Positions 36,520 to 45,512 of a stretch of DNA of 64,000 bases are shown here, piece after piece. The stretch is from an uncultured Saprospiraceae bacterium (lineage in GTDB: Bacteria > Bacteroidota > Bacteroidia > Chitinophagales > Saprospiraceae). The stretch is taken from assembly GCA_937950315.1 (NCBI GenBank), contig CALFDU010000004.1, positions 1 to 64,000 of the forward strand, in the 5' to 3' direction. A program made the position numbers and the translations under genes. The notes beneath the pieces are model-generated. The model was not told where the DNA came from and made no database searches. It worked only from the letters and a program-made list of their open reading frames with translations. Every line of letters begins with the position of its first letter. The first letter of the stretch is position 1.

Positions 36520-37290
36520 ATGGAAGTAAGAACCGTAAACGTAATACAATACCTAAAACCCCTCAGAGAAGGTGGTTCCCTGCCTGGTCTTGTGAAAGCA
36601 GACGATGATTTTCTTTATGTACTAAAATTCAGAGGCGCAGGGCAAGGGAAAAAAGCATTGATCGCCGAACTGATAGGGGGCATGTTGGCCAAATTGATAG
36701 GATTGAATATACCCGAATTAGTATTCATGAATTTGGATGATTCATTTAGTAAGACGGAACCAGATGAAGAGATTCAAGATTTATTAAAGTTTAGTGTAGG
36801 GCTTAACTTAGGCATGTCTTTTTTGTCGGGGGCGATCACCTATGACCCCTTGGTATCCATTGCGGATTCTATGTCCGCGTCTAAAGTGGTACTTCTTGAT
36901 TCCTTGATCACCAACATCGATCGTACTGCCAAAAACACAAACCTCTTAAACTGGAACAAAGAATTGTGGTTGATTGACCATGGCGCAAGCTTATACTTTC
37001 ACCACAATTGGAAAAATTGGGAAGGGCATTTGACACGCACATTCCCAAATATAAAAGACCATGTACTTTTGGAAAGGGCAGAGCATTTGCAAGAAGCTGC
37101 GGAGGAATTGAAAGCTCAGGTTACGAAAGAAAAACTGACGGAGATTGTTTCATTAATTCCTGAAGATTGGTTGACAGAAGAAACCAATATTTTTACACCA
37201 AAGGAAATGAGATCTGCTTATGTAGCATTCCTGATAAGTAAAATGGATAAAATGGATTTACTCGTTAAAGAAGCTTTGGATGCAAAATAA
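36520..37290 (+). CDS. HipA-family kinase
   Basis: The 256-residue protein resembles a small subgroup of HipA-like kinases. The N-terminal lobe is VIQYLKPLREGGSLPGLVKA, then FLYVLKFRGAGQGKKALIAE. The catalytic loop region is DSLITNIDRTAKNTNLL, where N-x-D-R-T is the HipA-type catalytic motif, followed by LWLIDHGASLYF, whose Asp-His-Gly corresponds to the metal-binding DFG. It lacks the HipB antitoxin partner of classic HipAB. Instead it overlaps a DUF3037 gene by 11 bp. Its promoter must lie inside or beside the repeat array that ends 18 bp upstream. The substrate is unknown; classic HipA phosphorylates glutamyl-tRNA synthetase. Confidence 0.88.
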   Translation: MEVRTVNVIQYLKPLREGGSLPGLVKADDDFLYVLKFRGAGQGKKALIAELIGGMLAKLIGLNIPELVFMNLDDSFSKTEPDEEIQDLLKFSVGLNLGMSFLSGAITYDPLVSIADSMSASKVVLLDSLITNIDRTAKNTNLLNWNKELWLIDHGASLYFHHNWKNWEGHLTRTFPNIKDHVLLERAEHLQEAAEELKAQVTKEKLTEIVSLIPEDWLTEETNIFTPKEMRSAYVAFLISKMDKMDLLVKEALDAK

Positions 37291-37663
37291 GGAGACATAC
37301 GAGTATGCCATAATCCGTCTGGTCCCAAAGGTAGAACGTGAAGAGTTCATCAATATTGGTGTAATCCTCTTTTCAAAAAAGAAGAAGTTTTTGGAAATGA
37401 AATACCAACTAGATTCTACTAGGATACATACATTTTCTAATGAGGTAGATATTGAAGTAATCAATGATTATCTAAAAGCATGGCAATTAATCTGCGAGGG
37501 TAGTGACCAAGGAGGACGCATCGCAAAGCTCGAACAATCTTTCCGTTTCAGATGGTTGGCGGCTGCCAAAAGTACCATTGTACAGACATCACCAACTCAT
37601 CCTGGATTATGTACTGATCCAGTTCAAACTTTAGAAAGTTTATTTGAGAGATTTGTGCTGTAA
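37280..37663 (+). CDS. DUF3037 protein, partner of HipA-like kinase
   Basis: The 127-residue protein matches DUF3037: YEYAIIRLVPKVEREEFINI followed by GVILFSKKKKFLEMKY, then a C-terminal FRWLAAAKSTIVQTSPTHPG followed by LCTDPVQTLESLFERFV. It starts inside the HipA-like gene (11-bp overlap), which indicates translational coupling. The two families recur as a pair in many bacteria, from memory, but the biochemical role is unknown. A regulator or substrate of the kinase is plausible, and a toxin-antitoxin-like pair cannot be excluded. It is soluble, with no signal peptide. The stop codon abuts the stop of the convergent gene at 37664. Confidence 0.88.
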   Translation: MQNKETYEYAIIRLVPKVEREEFINIGVILFSKKKKFLEMKYQLDSTRIHTFSNEVDIEVINDYLKAWQLICEGSDQGGRIAKLEQSFRFRWLAAAKSTIVQTSPTHPGLCTDPVQTLESLFERFVL

Positions 37664-38356
37664 TTAAAAGCTCACGCCTAAAGCAATATAATAGCCATAG
37701 AATTTAATGCTGGGAAGAGCTGGTACGCCGCTGAAATAGATTTCTTCTTTAAACAGCGGATTTGCGTTTATAAAAATACCGTATTTTAAACTAGGGACAA
37801 TTTTTTTAAATTTATAGAACTCAGCACCCACCGACATGCTTCCGTTAAAGGTTAAGTTGTTGGTTTCTATTTCGTTTTCTAATGGAACCCCTTCAGGAAG
37901 TCCCCAACCTTCATATCCAACTTCATGTAGTTTTGAATATTGTTCCAGAATATTATTGTGTAAAAAGGAAGCTTCTAAATCTAAAAAATATCCCACGTTT
38001 TTTCTTTGGTATATAAAACGATTCGAAAGATCAATCCCAATAGAGGCTAAAATAATTTCTGACGTTAAAACATAGCTGTCAAAAAAATCAATAGGGGTTG
38101 TAATTTGTATTTGCGTTTCTAAGCGCTGCGCTTGGAGGCCAATAGATAGACGATTAAATTCACTTTGTAAAATTGTTCTTTTATACTGTAAGGCAAATCC
38201 ATTTATATTGCTAGAATTGAATGGAAGTAAGTCTTGCATACTTCTGCGCGCTTCTTGATATGAGAAATTTATTTCATTCTTAAAATCAGTCGATTGGCCA
38301 ATCAGTATTTGATTGAATAAAAAGAATAGAAGTGTTATCCGTAAAGCTGATTTCAA
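37664..38356 (-). CDS. Outer-membrane beta-barrel-like hypothetical protein
   Basis: The 230-residue protein starts with a signal peptide (MKSALRITLLFFLFNQILIG, cleavage near GQST). The rest alternates polar and hydrophobic residues in about eight strands (FALQYKRTILQSEFNRLSIG; ILASIGIDLSNRFIYQRKNV; FKKIVPSLKYGIFINANPLF) and ends with YYIALGVSF, an aromatic C-terminus typical of outer-membrane barrels. No named family was recognised. It is a single gene between convergent DUF3037 and the T9SS cargo gene upstream on the same strand (112-bp gap). No function can be assigned. Confidence 0.7.
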   Translation of the reverse strand: MKSALRITLLFFLFNQILIGQSTDFKNEINFSYQEARRSMQDLLPFNSSNINGFALQYKRTILQSEFNRLSIGLQAQRLETQIQITTPIDFFDSYVLTSEIILASIGIDLSNRFIYQRKNVGYFLDLEASFLHNNILEQYSKLHEVGYEGWGLPEGVPLENEIETNNLTFNGSMSVGAEFYKFKKIVPSLKYGIFINANPLFKEEIYFSGVPALPSIKFYGYYIALGVSF

Positions 38357-38468
38357 AATGGATTTTCTAAGCTGGCAAAAATTTCATGTAGTAATTGGTT
38401 GATTCCTGTCTTTAGAGTATCTAAAAGACTTATCAAACGTTGCACCCAAGCTAAAATTAGTAAATAAC

Positions 38469-40559
38469 CTACCTGGCAACCGTCACCGAACCAGTAACAT
38501 GCAAAATAACGTTATCGATAAACTCCACTTCCGCAATCCAAGCAAACACTGCTGGATCTACTAGAACTCCTTTGAACCTTCCATTCCATCCAACAGAAAA
38601 GTCGTTGACAGGTAGTCCCGTTCCTTCATAGACGAGATTACCCCAGCGATCATAAATTCGTAGAGAGTTAAAGGATCTAGTTTGTGGACCAAAACCCAAG
38701 GTAAAGATATCATTGTCACCATCTGCATCGGGGGTAAAAATAGTTGGACCATATACGGGTCTGAATATTTCTGTGGTGATGGTTATATTATCTCTTGCGA
38801 TACATCCATTGGCATCCTGTATGGTTACAGTATACGTGGTCGTTCCTGGGGGAAACGAAGTAGGATTGAGACAATCAGAGCAATCAAGGCCTTCCGAAGG
38901 ATCCCATGTGATGGTTACATTGGCATTCGGTGGTGTCAATATCGATTCGATATCGACACTAAAACCTAGGTCTATGGTCGTATCCTGTGTGATTATTTCT
39001 ATATCCAATATTTCTGGCTCTTCGATTTCTACAATCGTTGTTGCCTCACAGCCTTTTATGTCAATCACAAAAAGTTCATAGCTACCTGCATCCAGATTCG
39101 TAAATAGAGGATTGGGTTGAAAATCATCATTATCGTTAATAGCATACTGATAAGAGGGTGATCCACTAATTCCTTGTACCTGCAAAGAACCCAATTGACC
39201 TTCACATAGAATTGGATTACCAAATCCAGTCAAAGATAGAGTGGAGGTATCCTGACAACAAGGCTCTATAAATTGTTCTAATATCTTAGTGACGGTACAA
39301 CCCTTATCTGTAGTTACGGTCAATGATATAATTTTGTTACCAAATGATTCGTAAGTAATATTATGTGGACCAGGAGTATCTGCTGTAGTCATATCTGCTC
39401 CTACACCAAAAGTCCAATTCCATTCTGTTATCTGATCAGTGAGAGAATTTGATTGATCTGTAAAAGTTACAGATTTGTCACATTCAAATGCCTCAATCGC
39501 ATCGATTTCAAAATCAACCTCTGGTCCTAAGAATGTTCCTGTACCTCCAAAGTCAATAGAAAAACCAAATCCTGATTGACTAAAGTTATTGATTAGAATT
39601 CCATAACTCACTCCTGAAACCATATCAAGCGGAGCAAGGAAATTATTATCACCTGGTTGGCAACCTGGAAGCTCAGTAAGATCTGTGTCTCCCGCCATCA
39701 ATCCGGTATCTCCAAAACATGGCTCATTTAAGGCAGCACTTTGATTGCCAGTTTCACCAGATAGCATACATCTCAGTGCAATACGATTGGCACAATCCGT
39801 AAGTCCTCCTGGCAATTCATATACGATAAAGTCCAAGTCCTCCTCAGAGCTATTTGGATTATTTGGCGAAAGCGTAAATTCTAAAGTTCCTGATACATCA
39901 CAAGTCCATGTATACCATACGGATGCATTCTCTGCACCATTGGCGCCTGAGTTATCAATACAAGGTCCTGTCATCTCATTAGGGTTGTTACCCACTGAGT
40001 CTAAATTTTCTATAATGAACCCAGTCTTATCACAAAGAACAACCGCATCTGGACAATCTGATTGTGGTGACGGTGTCGGTATAAACGATTCAAGGCATAA
40101 GTGAAAGTCACCCATATTATTGTCCCTAGCGTCTACACGGATATAATAAACCTCTCCAATGATCAAATCAGTAGTTGTTAATTCAACAATATCAGTACCA
40201 ACACCAACGGATCCGCAACCCAATTCTATTAAGTTACTACATGGACCTGAGTAAATCGCCATGGAAGGATTGTTGACATTCCCAGGTGATCCATTTACTG
40301 CACCAAATAATTGTGCGAAAACACCAGGAGCAGTAGGAGTGAATGAAAACCATACATCATTACTTGCATCGTTAAACCAGCAGAAAGGGATAGGCTCGGG
40401 AGATTGAGTAGCACCTACATTGGAGAACTCACCCAACTCTGAACAATACTCAAATATATCACCTAAATGTGTTGCAAAATCACACTCATCATTACTAGCC
40501 TGACTAAATCCTAGAACAGGAATCAAAATAAAAATTATCTGAAATACTAATTTGTTCAT
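38469..40559 (-). CDS. PKD-domain secreted protein with T9SS type B sorting domain
   Basis: The frame is open to 40604, but the ATG at 40559 begins the signal peptide (MNKLVFQIIFILIPVLGFSQ), and a promoter box at 40602-40609 would lie inside the longer version, so 40559 is preferred (696 residues). The N-terminal 330 residues hold two Cys-rich beta-sandwich-like modules (NDVWFSFTPTAPGVFAQLFG; VWYTWTCDVSGTLEFTLSPN). A PKD domain follows (ITEWNWTFGVGADMTTADTP), then SprB-like repeats (CEGQLGSLQVQGISGSPSYQ). The C-terminal 90 residues are a type B sorting domain (GPTIFTPDADGDNDIFTLGF, then SLRIYDRWGNLVYEG and VGWNGRFKG). It should be secreted through the T9SS. Adhesion is likely, but the ligand is unknown. 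Confidence 0.9.
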   Translation of the reverse strand: MNKLVFQIIFILIPVLGFSQASNDECDFATHLGDIFEYCSELGEFSNVGATQSPEPIPFCWFNDASNDVWFSFTPTAPGVFAQLFGAVNGSPGNVNNPSMAIYSGPCSNLIELGCGSVGVGTDIVELTTTDLIIGEVYYIRVDARDNNMGDFHLCLESFIPTPSPQSDCPDAVVLCDKTGFIIENLDSVGNNPNEMTGPCIDNSGANGAENASVWYTWTCDVSGTLEFTLSPNNPNSSEEDLDFIVYELPGGLTDCANRIALRCMLSGETGNQSAALNEPCFGDTGLMAGDTDLTELPGCQPGDNNFLAPLDMVSGVSYGILINNFSQSGFGFSIDFGGTGTFLGPEVDFEIDAIEAFECDKSVTFTDQSNSLTDQITEWNWTFGVGADMTTADTPGPHNITYESFGNKIISLTVTTDKGCTVTKILEQFIEPCCQDTSTLSLTGFGNPILCEGQLGSLQVQGISGSPSYQYAINDNDDFQPNPLFTNLDAGSYELFVIDIKGCEATTIVEIEEPEILDIEIITQDTTIDLGFSVDIESILTPPNANVTITWDPSEGLDCSDCLNPTSFPPGTTTYTVTIQDANGCIARDNITITTEIFRPVYGPTIFTPDADGDNDIFTLGFGPQTRSFNSLRIYDRWGNLVYEGTGLPVNDFSVGWNGRFKGVLVDPAVFAWIAEVEFIDNVILHVTGSVTVAR

Positions 40560-40601
40560 TTGCCTATTTGATGTGTTGTTCAAATCACATATAAAATTAA
40601 C

Positions 40602-40609
40602 CAAATCTA
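40602..40609 (-). promoter_or_regulatory. Putative -7 promoter box of the PKD/T9SS protein gene
   Basis: The minus strand reads TAGATTTG, an exact TAnnTTTG match, 43 nt upstream of the ATG at 40559. Its position argues against the longer reading frame that starts at 40604. Confidence 0.5.
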
Positions 40610-40804
40610 CTGCCTCAATTGTATATGAAAGACCTTTAAATTCAAAAATAAGTTGCAGCAGACACTAGAATTACATCGTTTTTCCCTTTAATTCAGCTTT
40701 TTTCATGAATTATTAACATTATTCCGTTTTCTCTGATCATTTTTTCTTGCTATTGAATAACGAGCACGGACTGTATTTAGTTGCGAGAAATGTATCTTCA
40801 CATC

Positions 40805-41488
40805 ATGCTTTACATTGTCCCGACACCAGTTGGAAATTTAAAAGATTTTACTTTCAGAGCCATCGAGGTACTGAAGAATTCTGACCTGATTCTTGCTGAG
40901 GATACGCGTACTTCAGGGAGGTTACTAAAAGAGTATTCGATTGAAGCTAGCATGAAGTCCTTTCATATTCACAATGAACACAAAATGCTCGATGGTATTC
41001 TTGAAAAATTAAACGCTGGACTCACGATTTCATTGGTGAGTGATGCAGGTACCCCAGGAATTTCTGATCCAGGGTTTCTTCTTTGTAGAGCTGCTCGTGA
41101 AAACAATATCGAAATATCTTGTTTACCAGGTCCTACTGCTTTTGTTCCTGCATTAGTCAATGCTGGCTTGCCATGCGATCGATTTCATTTTGAAGGTTTT
41201 CTTCCGCACAAAAAGGGTAGACAGACCCGACTTAAATATCTTGCCTCACTAGAGGAAACTTTTGTGCTTTATGAATCGCCACACAGAATCATCAAAGCCA
41301 TCGGACAACTTATAGAGTTTTGTGGGAATGATAGACCCGCTTCCATCTCACGAGAAATTTCTAAACTACACGAAGAAGTAATCAACGGAAGTTTATTGGA
41401 AATTAAAACAGCGCTTAAACAGAAGCCATCGATAAAAGGAGAATTTGTCGTTGTGGTAGGCGGAACCAATTCGTTGGCCAAAAACTAA
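40805..41488 (+). CDS. rsmI: 16S rRNA (cytidine-1402-2'-O)-methyltransferase
   Basis: The 227-residue enzyme adds the 2'-O-methyl group to C1402 of 16S rRNA, near the ribosomal P site. The tetrapyrrole-methylase fold is clear: MLYIVPTPVGNLKDFTFRAI at the start, LILAEDTRTSGRLLKEY, then LVSDAGTPGISDPGFLLCRA and LPGPTAFVPALVNAGLPCDR. The final conserved part is FEGFLPHKKGRQTR, followed by FVLYESPHRI. Upstream in-frame starts exist at 40790 (ATG) and 40781 (TTG), but the family begins with the M(L)YIVPTP motif, so 40805 is used. It is a single gene, divergent from the T9SS cargo gene and convergent with crtZ. Confidence 0.95.
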   Translation: MLYIVPTPVGNLKDFTFRAIEVLKNSDLILAEDTRTSGRLLKEYSIEASMKSFHIHNEHKMLDGILEKLNAGLTISLVSDAGTPGISDPGFLLCRAARENNIEISCLPGPTAFVPALVNAGLPCDRFHFEGFLPHKKGRQTRLKYLASLEETFVLYESPHRIIKAIGQLIEFCGNDRPASISREISKLHEEVINGSLLEIKTALKQKPSIKGEFVVVVGGTNSLAKN

Positions 41489-41490
41489 CT

Positions 41491-41949
41491 TTACTTTTTC
41501 TGGTATTTCTTGTTGACCAACAATAATCCAAAAGATTCACATCCATGTTTGGTATTCACCGCATGATGTGCCCCATGTGCTCTTAAAATCGTTCTGCTGT
41601 ACTTGGAGTCTAAATGTTTAAACCACTTGAACCTCTTATGAATATAAACGTCGTGGATTAAGAAATAAGTAAGCCCATACAACGATATCCCAATCCCGAT
41701 AAAAATAAGCCATATATAACCCTCAACAAAAGTTCCTATCATATAGGAAGCTGCGCTTGGGATCGCAAAAACGATAAAGAATAGATCATTTTTTTCCCAG
41801 AATCCTTCTTTTTCAAAGTGAGGTAGGTGATGGTCCGCATGCCACGACCAAAGAAAACCATGCATTACATATTTGTGTGTGAACCAAGCCACAAACTCCA
41901 TTCCCACATAAGTGACCATGATTATTAAGAAATATTGCCAAAAAGCCAT
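41491..41949 (-). CDS. crtZ: Beta-carotene 3-hydroxylase
   Basis: The 152-residue integral-membrane di-iron enzyme converts beta-carotene to zeaxanthin. All histidine clusters of the fatty-acid hydroxylase superfamily are present: HKYVMH (His25, His30), HADHH (His37, His40, His41), HDVYIHKR (His99, His104) and HGAHHAV (His125, His128, His129). Four hydrophobic helices surround them (MAFWQYFLIIMVTYVGMEFV at the N-terminus). The size matches CrtZ of Bacteroidota. Other carotenoid genes (crtE, crtB, crtI, crtY) are not in the window, so it must act with enzymes encoded elsewhere. It suggests a yellow to orange pigmented organism. Confidence 0.94.
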   Translation of the reverse strand: MAFWQYFLIIMVTYVGMEFVAWFTHKYVMHGFLWSWHADHHLPHFEKEGFWEKNDLFFIVFAIPSAASYMIGTFVEGYIWLIFIGIGISLYGLTYFLIHDVYIHKRFKWFKHLDSKYSRTILRAHGAHHAVNTKHGCESFGLLLVNKKYQKK

Positions 41950-41989
41950 TACTACCGTTTCATTTAAAACACAAATTTAATCAAATTGT

Positions 41990-44900
41990 TTAATCTAAAA
42001 CAACGCGATTTTCATCTTTGTTTTCCGATAGTCTCATCAATGGAATTTGGATAAAAAAGTCAGTACCGCTATTCTCCATGGATTCAAAATAGATTCGTCC
42101 ATTGAAGGATTCTGCCATATTGGCTGCAATCGCCAACCCAAGTCCACTTCCTGAATTTTTAGTGGTGAATTTAGGAGTAAATATCTTGCTCTGCATCGCC
42201 TTAGGAATACCAGTTCCGTTGTCGCTGACCTTGATAATGGCATCATTTTCTTTTTTGTAAAGACTGATTTCTATTTCTCCCATCCTAGATTCTGGGATCG
42301 CTTCAATGGCATTTTTAACGATGTTATTCAATATCCTTACCAGCTGATTTTTATCGGCAAATACGATCATATCGTTGATAGGTTCGGACAATCTGATATT
42401 GATATCTTCTCTTTTCCTGAATAGGTCGTGCACAGATTCAACCACCTCATTCAAGACCACTTTTTCATTGCTTGCCTTTGGTAGCGTAGCAACGTTTGAA
42501 AACGCATCAGAAATATTAGATAAATTTTCTATTTGCTCCAGAAGTGTATTGGCAATTCGATCTACTTTTGCCTTATCTGGAATGATTCCTCCTTCTACTT
42601 GCTTTTGCAAATATTGGAGTGTGAGTTTCATCGGTGTCAATGGATTTTTAATTTCATGCGCCACCTGTCTCGCCATTTCTCTCCATGCCATATCTCTTTC
42701 GGTATGTGCGATCAAGTTCACACTATCCTCAAGCTTTCTCACCATAGCATTGTAGTTTTTTATCAACTCGGAAACCTCACCGGTTCCCGACCATTGTATC
42801 TCTTCATTTTCTTTACCCAATCGTAACTTCTTCATCTCTTTACTCAATCTAGAAAGAGGGTCAACAATTGATTTAGAAACAAATAGACCAAACGTGATAG
42901 CAATAATAAATAGGAACACGTACACATTCAGTATGCCTGCTATGAAATCATAGATACTCAACGACGCATTCTTTTGTTTATCAATACCAGATATGAGTGC
43001 ATATTTCAGATTTTGATCCTTCAAGTTTAAGTAGGAATTATAACCTTCTTTGTCTATCAATTCACTCAAGGAGCCATCTCTATTTTCTTCTAAGTATTTC
43101 ATGACCGATGTACTCAAGAAAGATGTTGATCCATTAATATTTATTCCTTCCTTGTTGAAAATCTGAAGAGCAAATGGATTGGCATTGTCTATAACTGACA
43201 ATTCCTTTTTAATCTCGGATGGCTCAGAGTTGTTATTCTGAATCACATAATCAATTTGAGATCTGATCAAGTTCAAGTTGTTTTTCAATGATTGCCTTTC
43301 GCTTTCTTTAAAGTAGTTGTTAAGAAGTATGATGGTGATTGCTGCGATTCCTATGAATGAGATTACCGTAAGGATCAAATAACTAATCTGAATTCTTCTG
43401 GAAAAGCTTGATAAATAGTTTCCTCCCGGGAAAAACAATCTTGGCAATAGATTGATTTTTTTATGCAACATACTCAAGAAAAAATAACCAGTAATCCCAA
43501 TGATAAAGACAAAGGAAAACAGCGTAATGGCTTTGATAAATCCTGGGATATCAAATTTCAAAACATGTAAATTCCCATTCGATTTATGATCGATAAAGTG
43601 TACTTGCGAATCTTTATAAAACGATTGTAATCCTATATCCTCGAATTCAGAAACTTCTTTCTTATAATATTCCGGTAAATCAACTATATCATATACCCGC
43701 GTAAGGTCTGTTTCAGATTCGTAATGACCATTGTGTATGTGCTCTTCTATCGACTGAATAGTACTGCTAAATTCACCAAAGTAAACTGCTCCGGATATGA
43801 TGATAGAAAGAAAGACATTCCAGAGAATAGCCCATAACACAGGATTCTGTTTTCCTTCCGAAAATAAATCAACCAACAAGAAGTAAATGAAGATCGAAAG
43901 TAAAATTGGGATCAACGGAAAACTTTGTTGAATGAAATAGAAGCTGAAAATATGTATAAACGCAAGCAAAGAAAGCAACATCAAATACTTTTTGCCTTCT
44001 TTAAATTTTCTCTTTACAAAAATCCAATGTTGATGCATACTGATCAGATGAGCAAACATCAATATGACCAGAGATACAATCAGTGTAACATCCGATAAAT
44101 TAATCTTACTCAATGACTCAAACGGATTTATAATTCCGATTTGCCTTGTCGTATCCCAAATACACAGATTGGCGATGAAATAGGGTGCAAGTATCGTCAG
44201 CCAATGAGAAAGAAGTCTCTTTGAATTGCTAAGATTTGAAAAACGGTATTCCTTCCTCCAGTAATACAGATTCACAAATAATACCCAAAAGGCAATAGGG
44301 AATTTCCAATCAAATTTAATATGCGATGCAACCAAAAAATAAACCCCCATGATGAATAAGATTCCTCCATACCATAATAGGGGAGAATATTTATCCGTAT
44401 TTTTAAATGGCCAGATTAACAACAATAGGAGTGAACAGAAAAATGGAAAATACAACCAATTGGTTTTGCCTTTCAGTTCTCTCTGCTTTCCAGCAATAAC
44501 AATTTGCTCATTCTCTAGATAGAGTGGTATGCCCTTGGCTTCCGGATCCACAATTTGATAGTGGTTCACCAGATTTCCGTATTCTTCAATTTTGGGATTT
44601 AAAATACCCTCGTCATCAAAAATTCCCAAACATCTTGTAATCTTGATAGGCCCTTCAAGTATCAATACATCACAGACCGTTTTACCAGTAATAGAATTTG
44701 ATCGGTAAATGATAGAATCTTTGATCTCAACGATCAAGGATAATTTATTTTGCGTAAGCTCATTGTCTACTCGTAATTGAGCCGCATTGCCTTCTGATTC
44801 ATTGGAAAGTACCAAGGGGAGAATTTTATTCTCCATATACCCTTGTTGAGAATCAATATAGTTAAGAATGGTGTTTGTCGGATCCTCATTCATTGACTTG

Positions 44901-45004
44901 ATATCTGCATTCCTTTGCAAGTATAAATGCAGAGAAAGCGATAAAACCAAAATCGCCCAAATCCATATGTGCAGCTGCTTTTGCATCGAGACGAAATTAA
45001 GCAA
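41990..45004 (-). CDS. NtrY-like sensor histidine kinase
   Basis: The 1004-residue kinase has many N-terminal membrane helices (residues 1-410), an extracytoplasmic segment and further helices (about 495-570 and 680-700). A HAMP-like segment follows near 700-750 (SKSIVDPLSRLSKEMKKLRL). The H-box RQVAHEIKNPLTPMKL carries His783. An HATPase_c domain closes it, with NQLVRILNNIVKNAIEA (N box), DNGTGIP (G1) and TKNSGSGLGLAIAANMAE (G2). The -HEIKNPLTP- H-box is characteristic of NtrY-type kinases. No response regulator gene lies next to it, so it is an orphan in this window. The large membrane region distinguishes it from ordinary NtrY (about 750 residues). The start could also be the Met at codon 7 (44986). 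The signal is unknown. Confidence 0.9.
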   Translation of the reverse strand: MLNFVSMQKQLHIWIWAILVLSLSLHLYLQRNADIKSMNEDPTNTILNYIDSQQGYMENKILPLVLSNESEGNAAQLRVDNELTQNKLSLIVEIKDSIIYRSNSITGKTVCDVLILEGPIKITRCLGIFDDEGILNPKIEEYGNLVNHYQIVDPEAKGIPLYLENEQIVIAGKQRELKGKTNWLYFPFFCSLLLLLIWPFKNTDKYSPLLWYGGILFIMGVYFLVASHIKFDWKFPIAFWVLFVNLYYWRKEYRFSNLSNSKRLLSHWLTILAPYFIANLCIWDTTRQIGIINPFESLSKINLSDVTLIVSLVILMFAHLISMHQHWIFVKRKFKEGKKYLMLLSLLAFIHIFSFYFIQQSFPLIPILLSIFIYFLLVDLFSEGKQNPVLWAILWNVFLSIIISGAVYFGEFSSTIQSIEEHIHNGHYESETDLTRVYDIVDLPEYYKKEVSEFEDIGLQSFYKDSQVHFIDHKSNGNLHVLKFDIPGFIKAITLFSFVFIIGITGYFFLSMLHKKINLLPRLFFPGGNYLSSFSRRIQISYLILTVISFIGIAAITIILLNNYFKESERQSLKNNLNLIRSQIDYVIQNNNSEPSEIKKELSVIDNANPFALQIFNKEGININGSTSFLSTSVMKYLEENRDGSLSELIDKEGYNSYLNLKDQNLKYALISGIDKQKNASLSIYDFIAGILNVYVFLFIIAITFGLFVSKSIVDPLSRLSKEMKKLRLGKENEEIQWSGTGEVSELIKNYNAMVRKLEDSVNLIAHTERDMAWREMARQVAHEIKNPLTPMKLTLQYLQKQVEGGIIPDKAKVDRIANTLLEQIENLSNISDAFSNVATLPKASNEKVVLNEVVESVHDLFRKREDINIRLSEPINDMIVFADKNQLVRILNNIVKNAIEAIPESRMGEIEISLYKKENDAIIKVSDNGTGIPKAMQSKIFTPKFTTKNSGSGLGLAIAANMAESFNGRIYFESMENSGTDFFIQIPLMRLSENKDENRVVLD

Positions 45005-45081
45005 TTTAAATATTAAAGAAATTTATAATATGAATTATTTTAATATTTCAAGCCATTATCCATAAAAAAGCAGCAATTTTG

Positions 45082-45448
45082 CAATGTTCCACTCTATCGC
45101 TGCTCAATTTATTGAGGGGAGGAAAGTCCGGACAACGTAGAACACCGCACCATCTAACTGATGGACCATGGTAACATGGATAGATAGTGTCGCAGAAACT
45201 AAACTACCACATCTTGATGTGGAAAAGCTGAAAACGTGAGGTAAGAGCTCACGCTGGCAAGTGGCAACATTTGCTTGGGATAAACCTTGCGGGTTGAAAT
45301 ACCATGTATATCTTGGTTTCCTAGGAAAGGACTTGTTCGGTCCATCTGTCGTAGACAGGCCAAGAAGGGTAGGTAGTTCGATCTTGTCAGTGATGACAGG
45401 ACTAGATAAATGATAGAGCTCGACAGAATCCGGCTTATCGGAACATTT
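45082..45448 (+). ncRNA. rnpB: RNase P RNA (class A)
   Basis: The RNA has the invariant 5' core GAGGAAAGTCCGGACA (about 45116-45131) and the matching 3' core GACAGAATCCGGCTTATCGG (about 45422-45441). P1 forms from AATGTTCC (45083-45090) and GGAACATT (45440-45447). Between them are the expected helices and loops, with GGATAAACC...GGGTTGAAA (about 45279-45298) in the specificity domain. The total length is about 366 nt. It is the catalytic RNA of RNase P, which trims the 5' ends of tRNA precursors. It is followed by a strong terminator at 45457-45493. Confidence 0.96.
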
Positions 45449-45456
45449 TTAAAAAC

Positions 45457-45493
45457 AAAAAGGGGATCAACATCTGATGTTAATCCCCTTTTT
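45457..45493. terminator. Bidirectional intrinsic terminator after rnpB and porV
   Basis: Arms 45457-45474 and 45476-45493 are 18 nt each with one mismatch, flanked by an A-run on one side and a T-run on the other. It can terminate rnpB on the plus strand and porV (which ends at 45513) on the minus strand. Confidence 0.85.
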
Positions 45494-45512
45494 TATTTCT
45501 TTATTTTAACTC

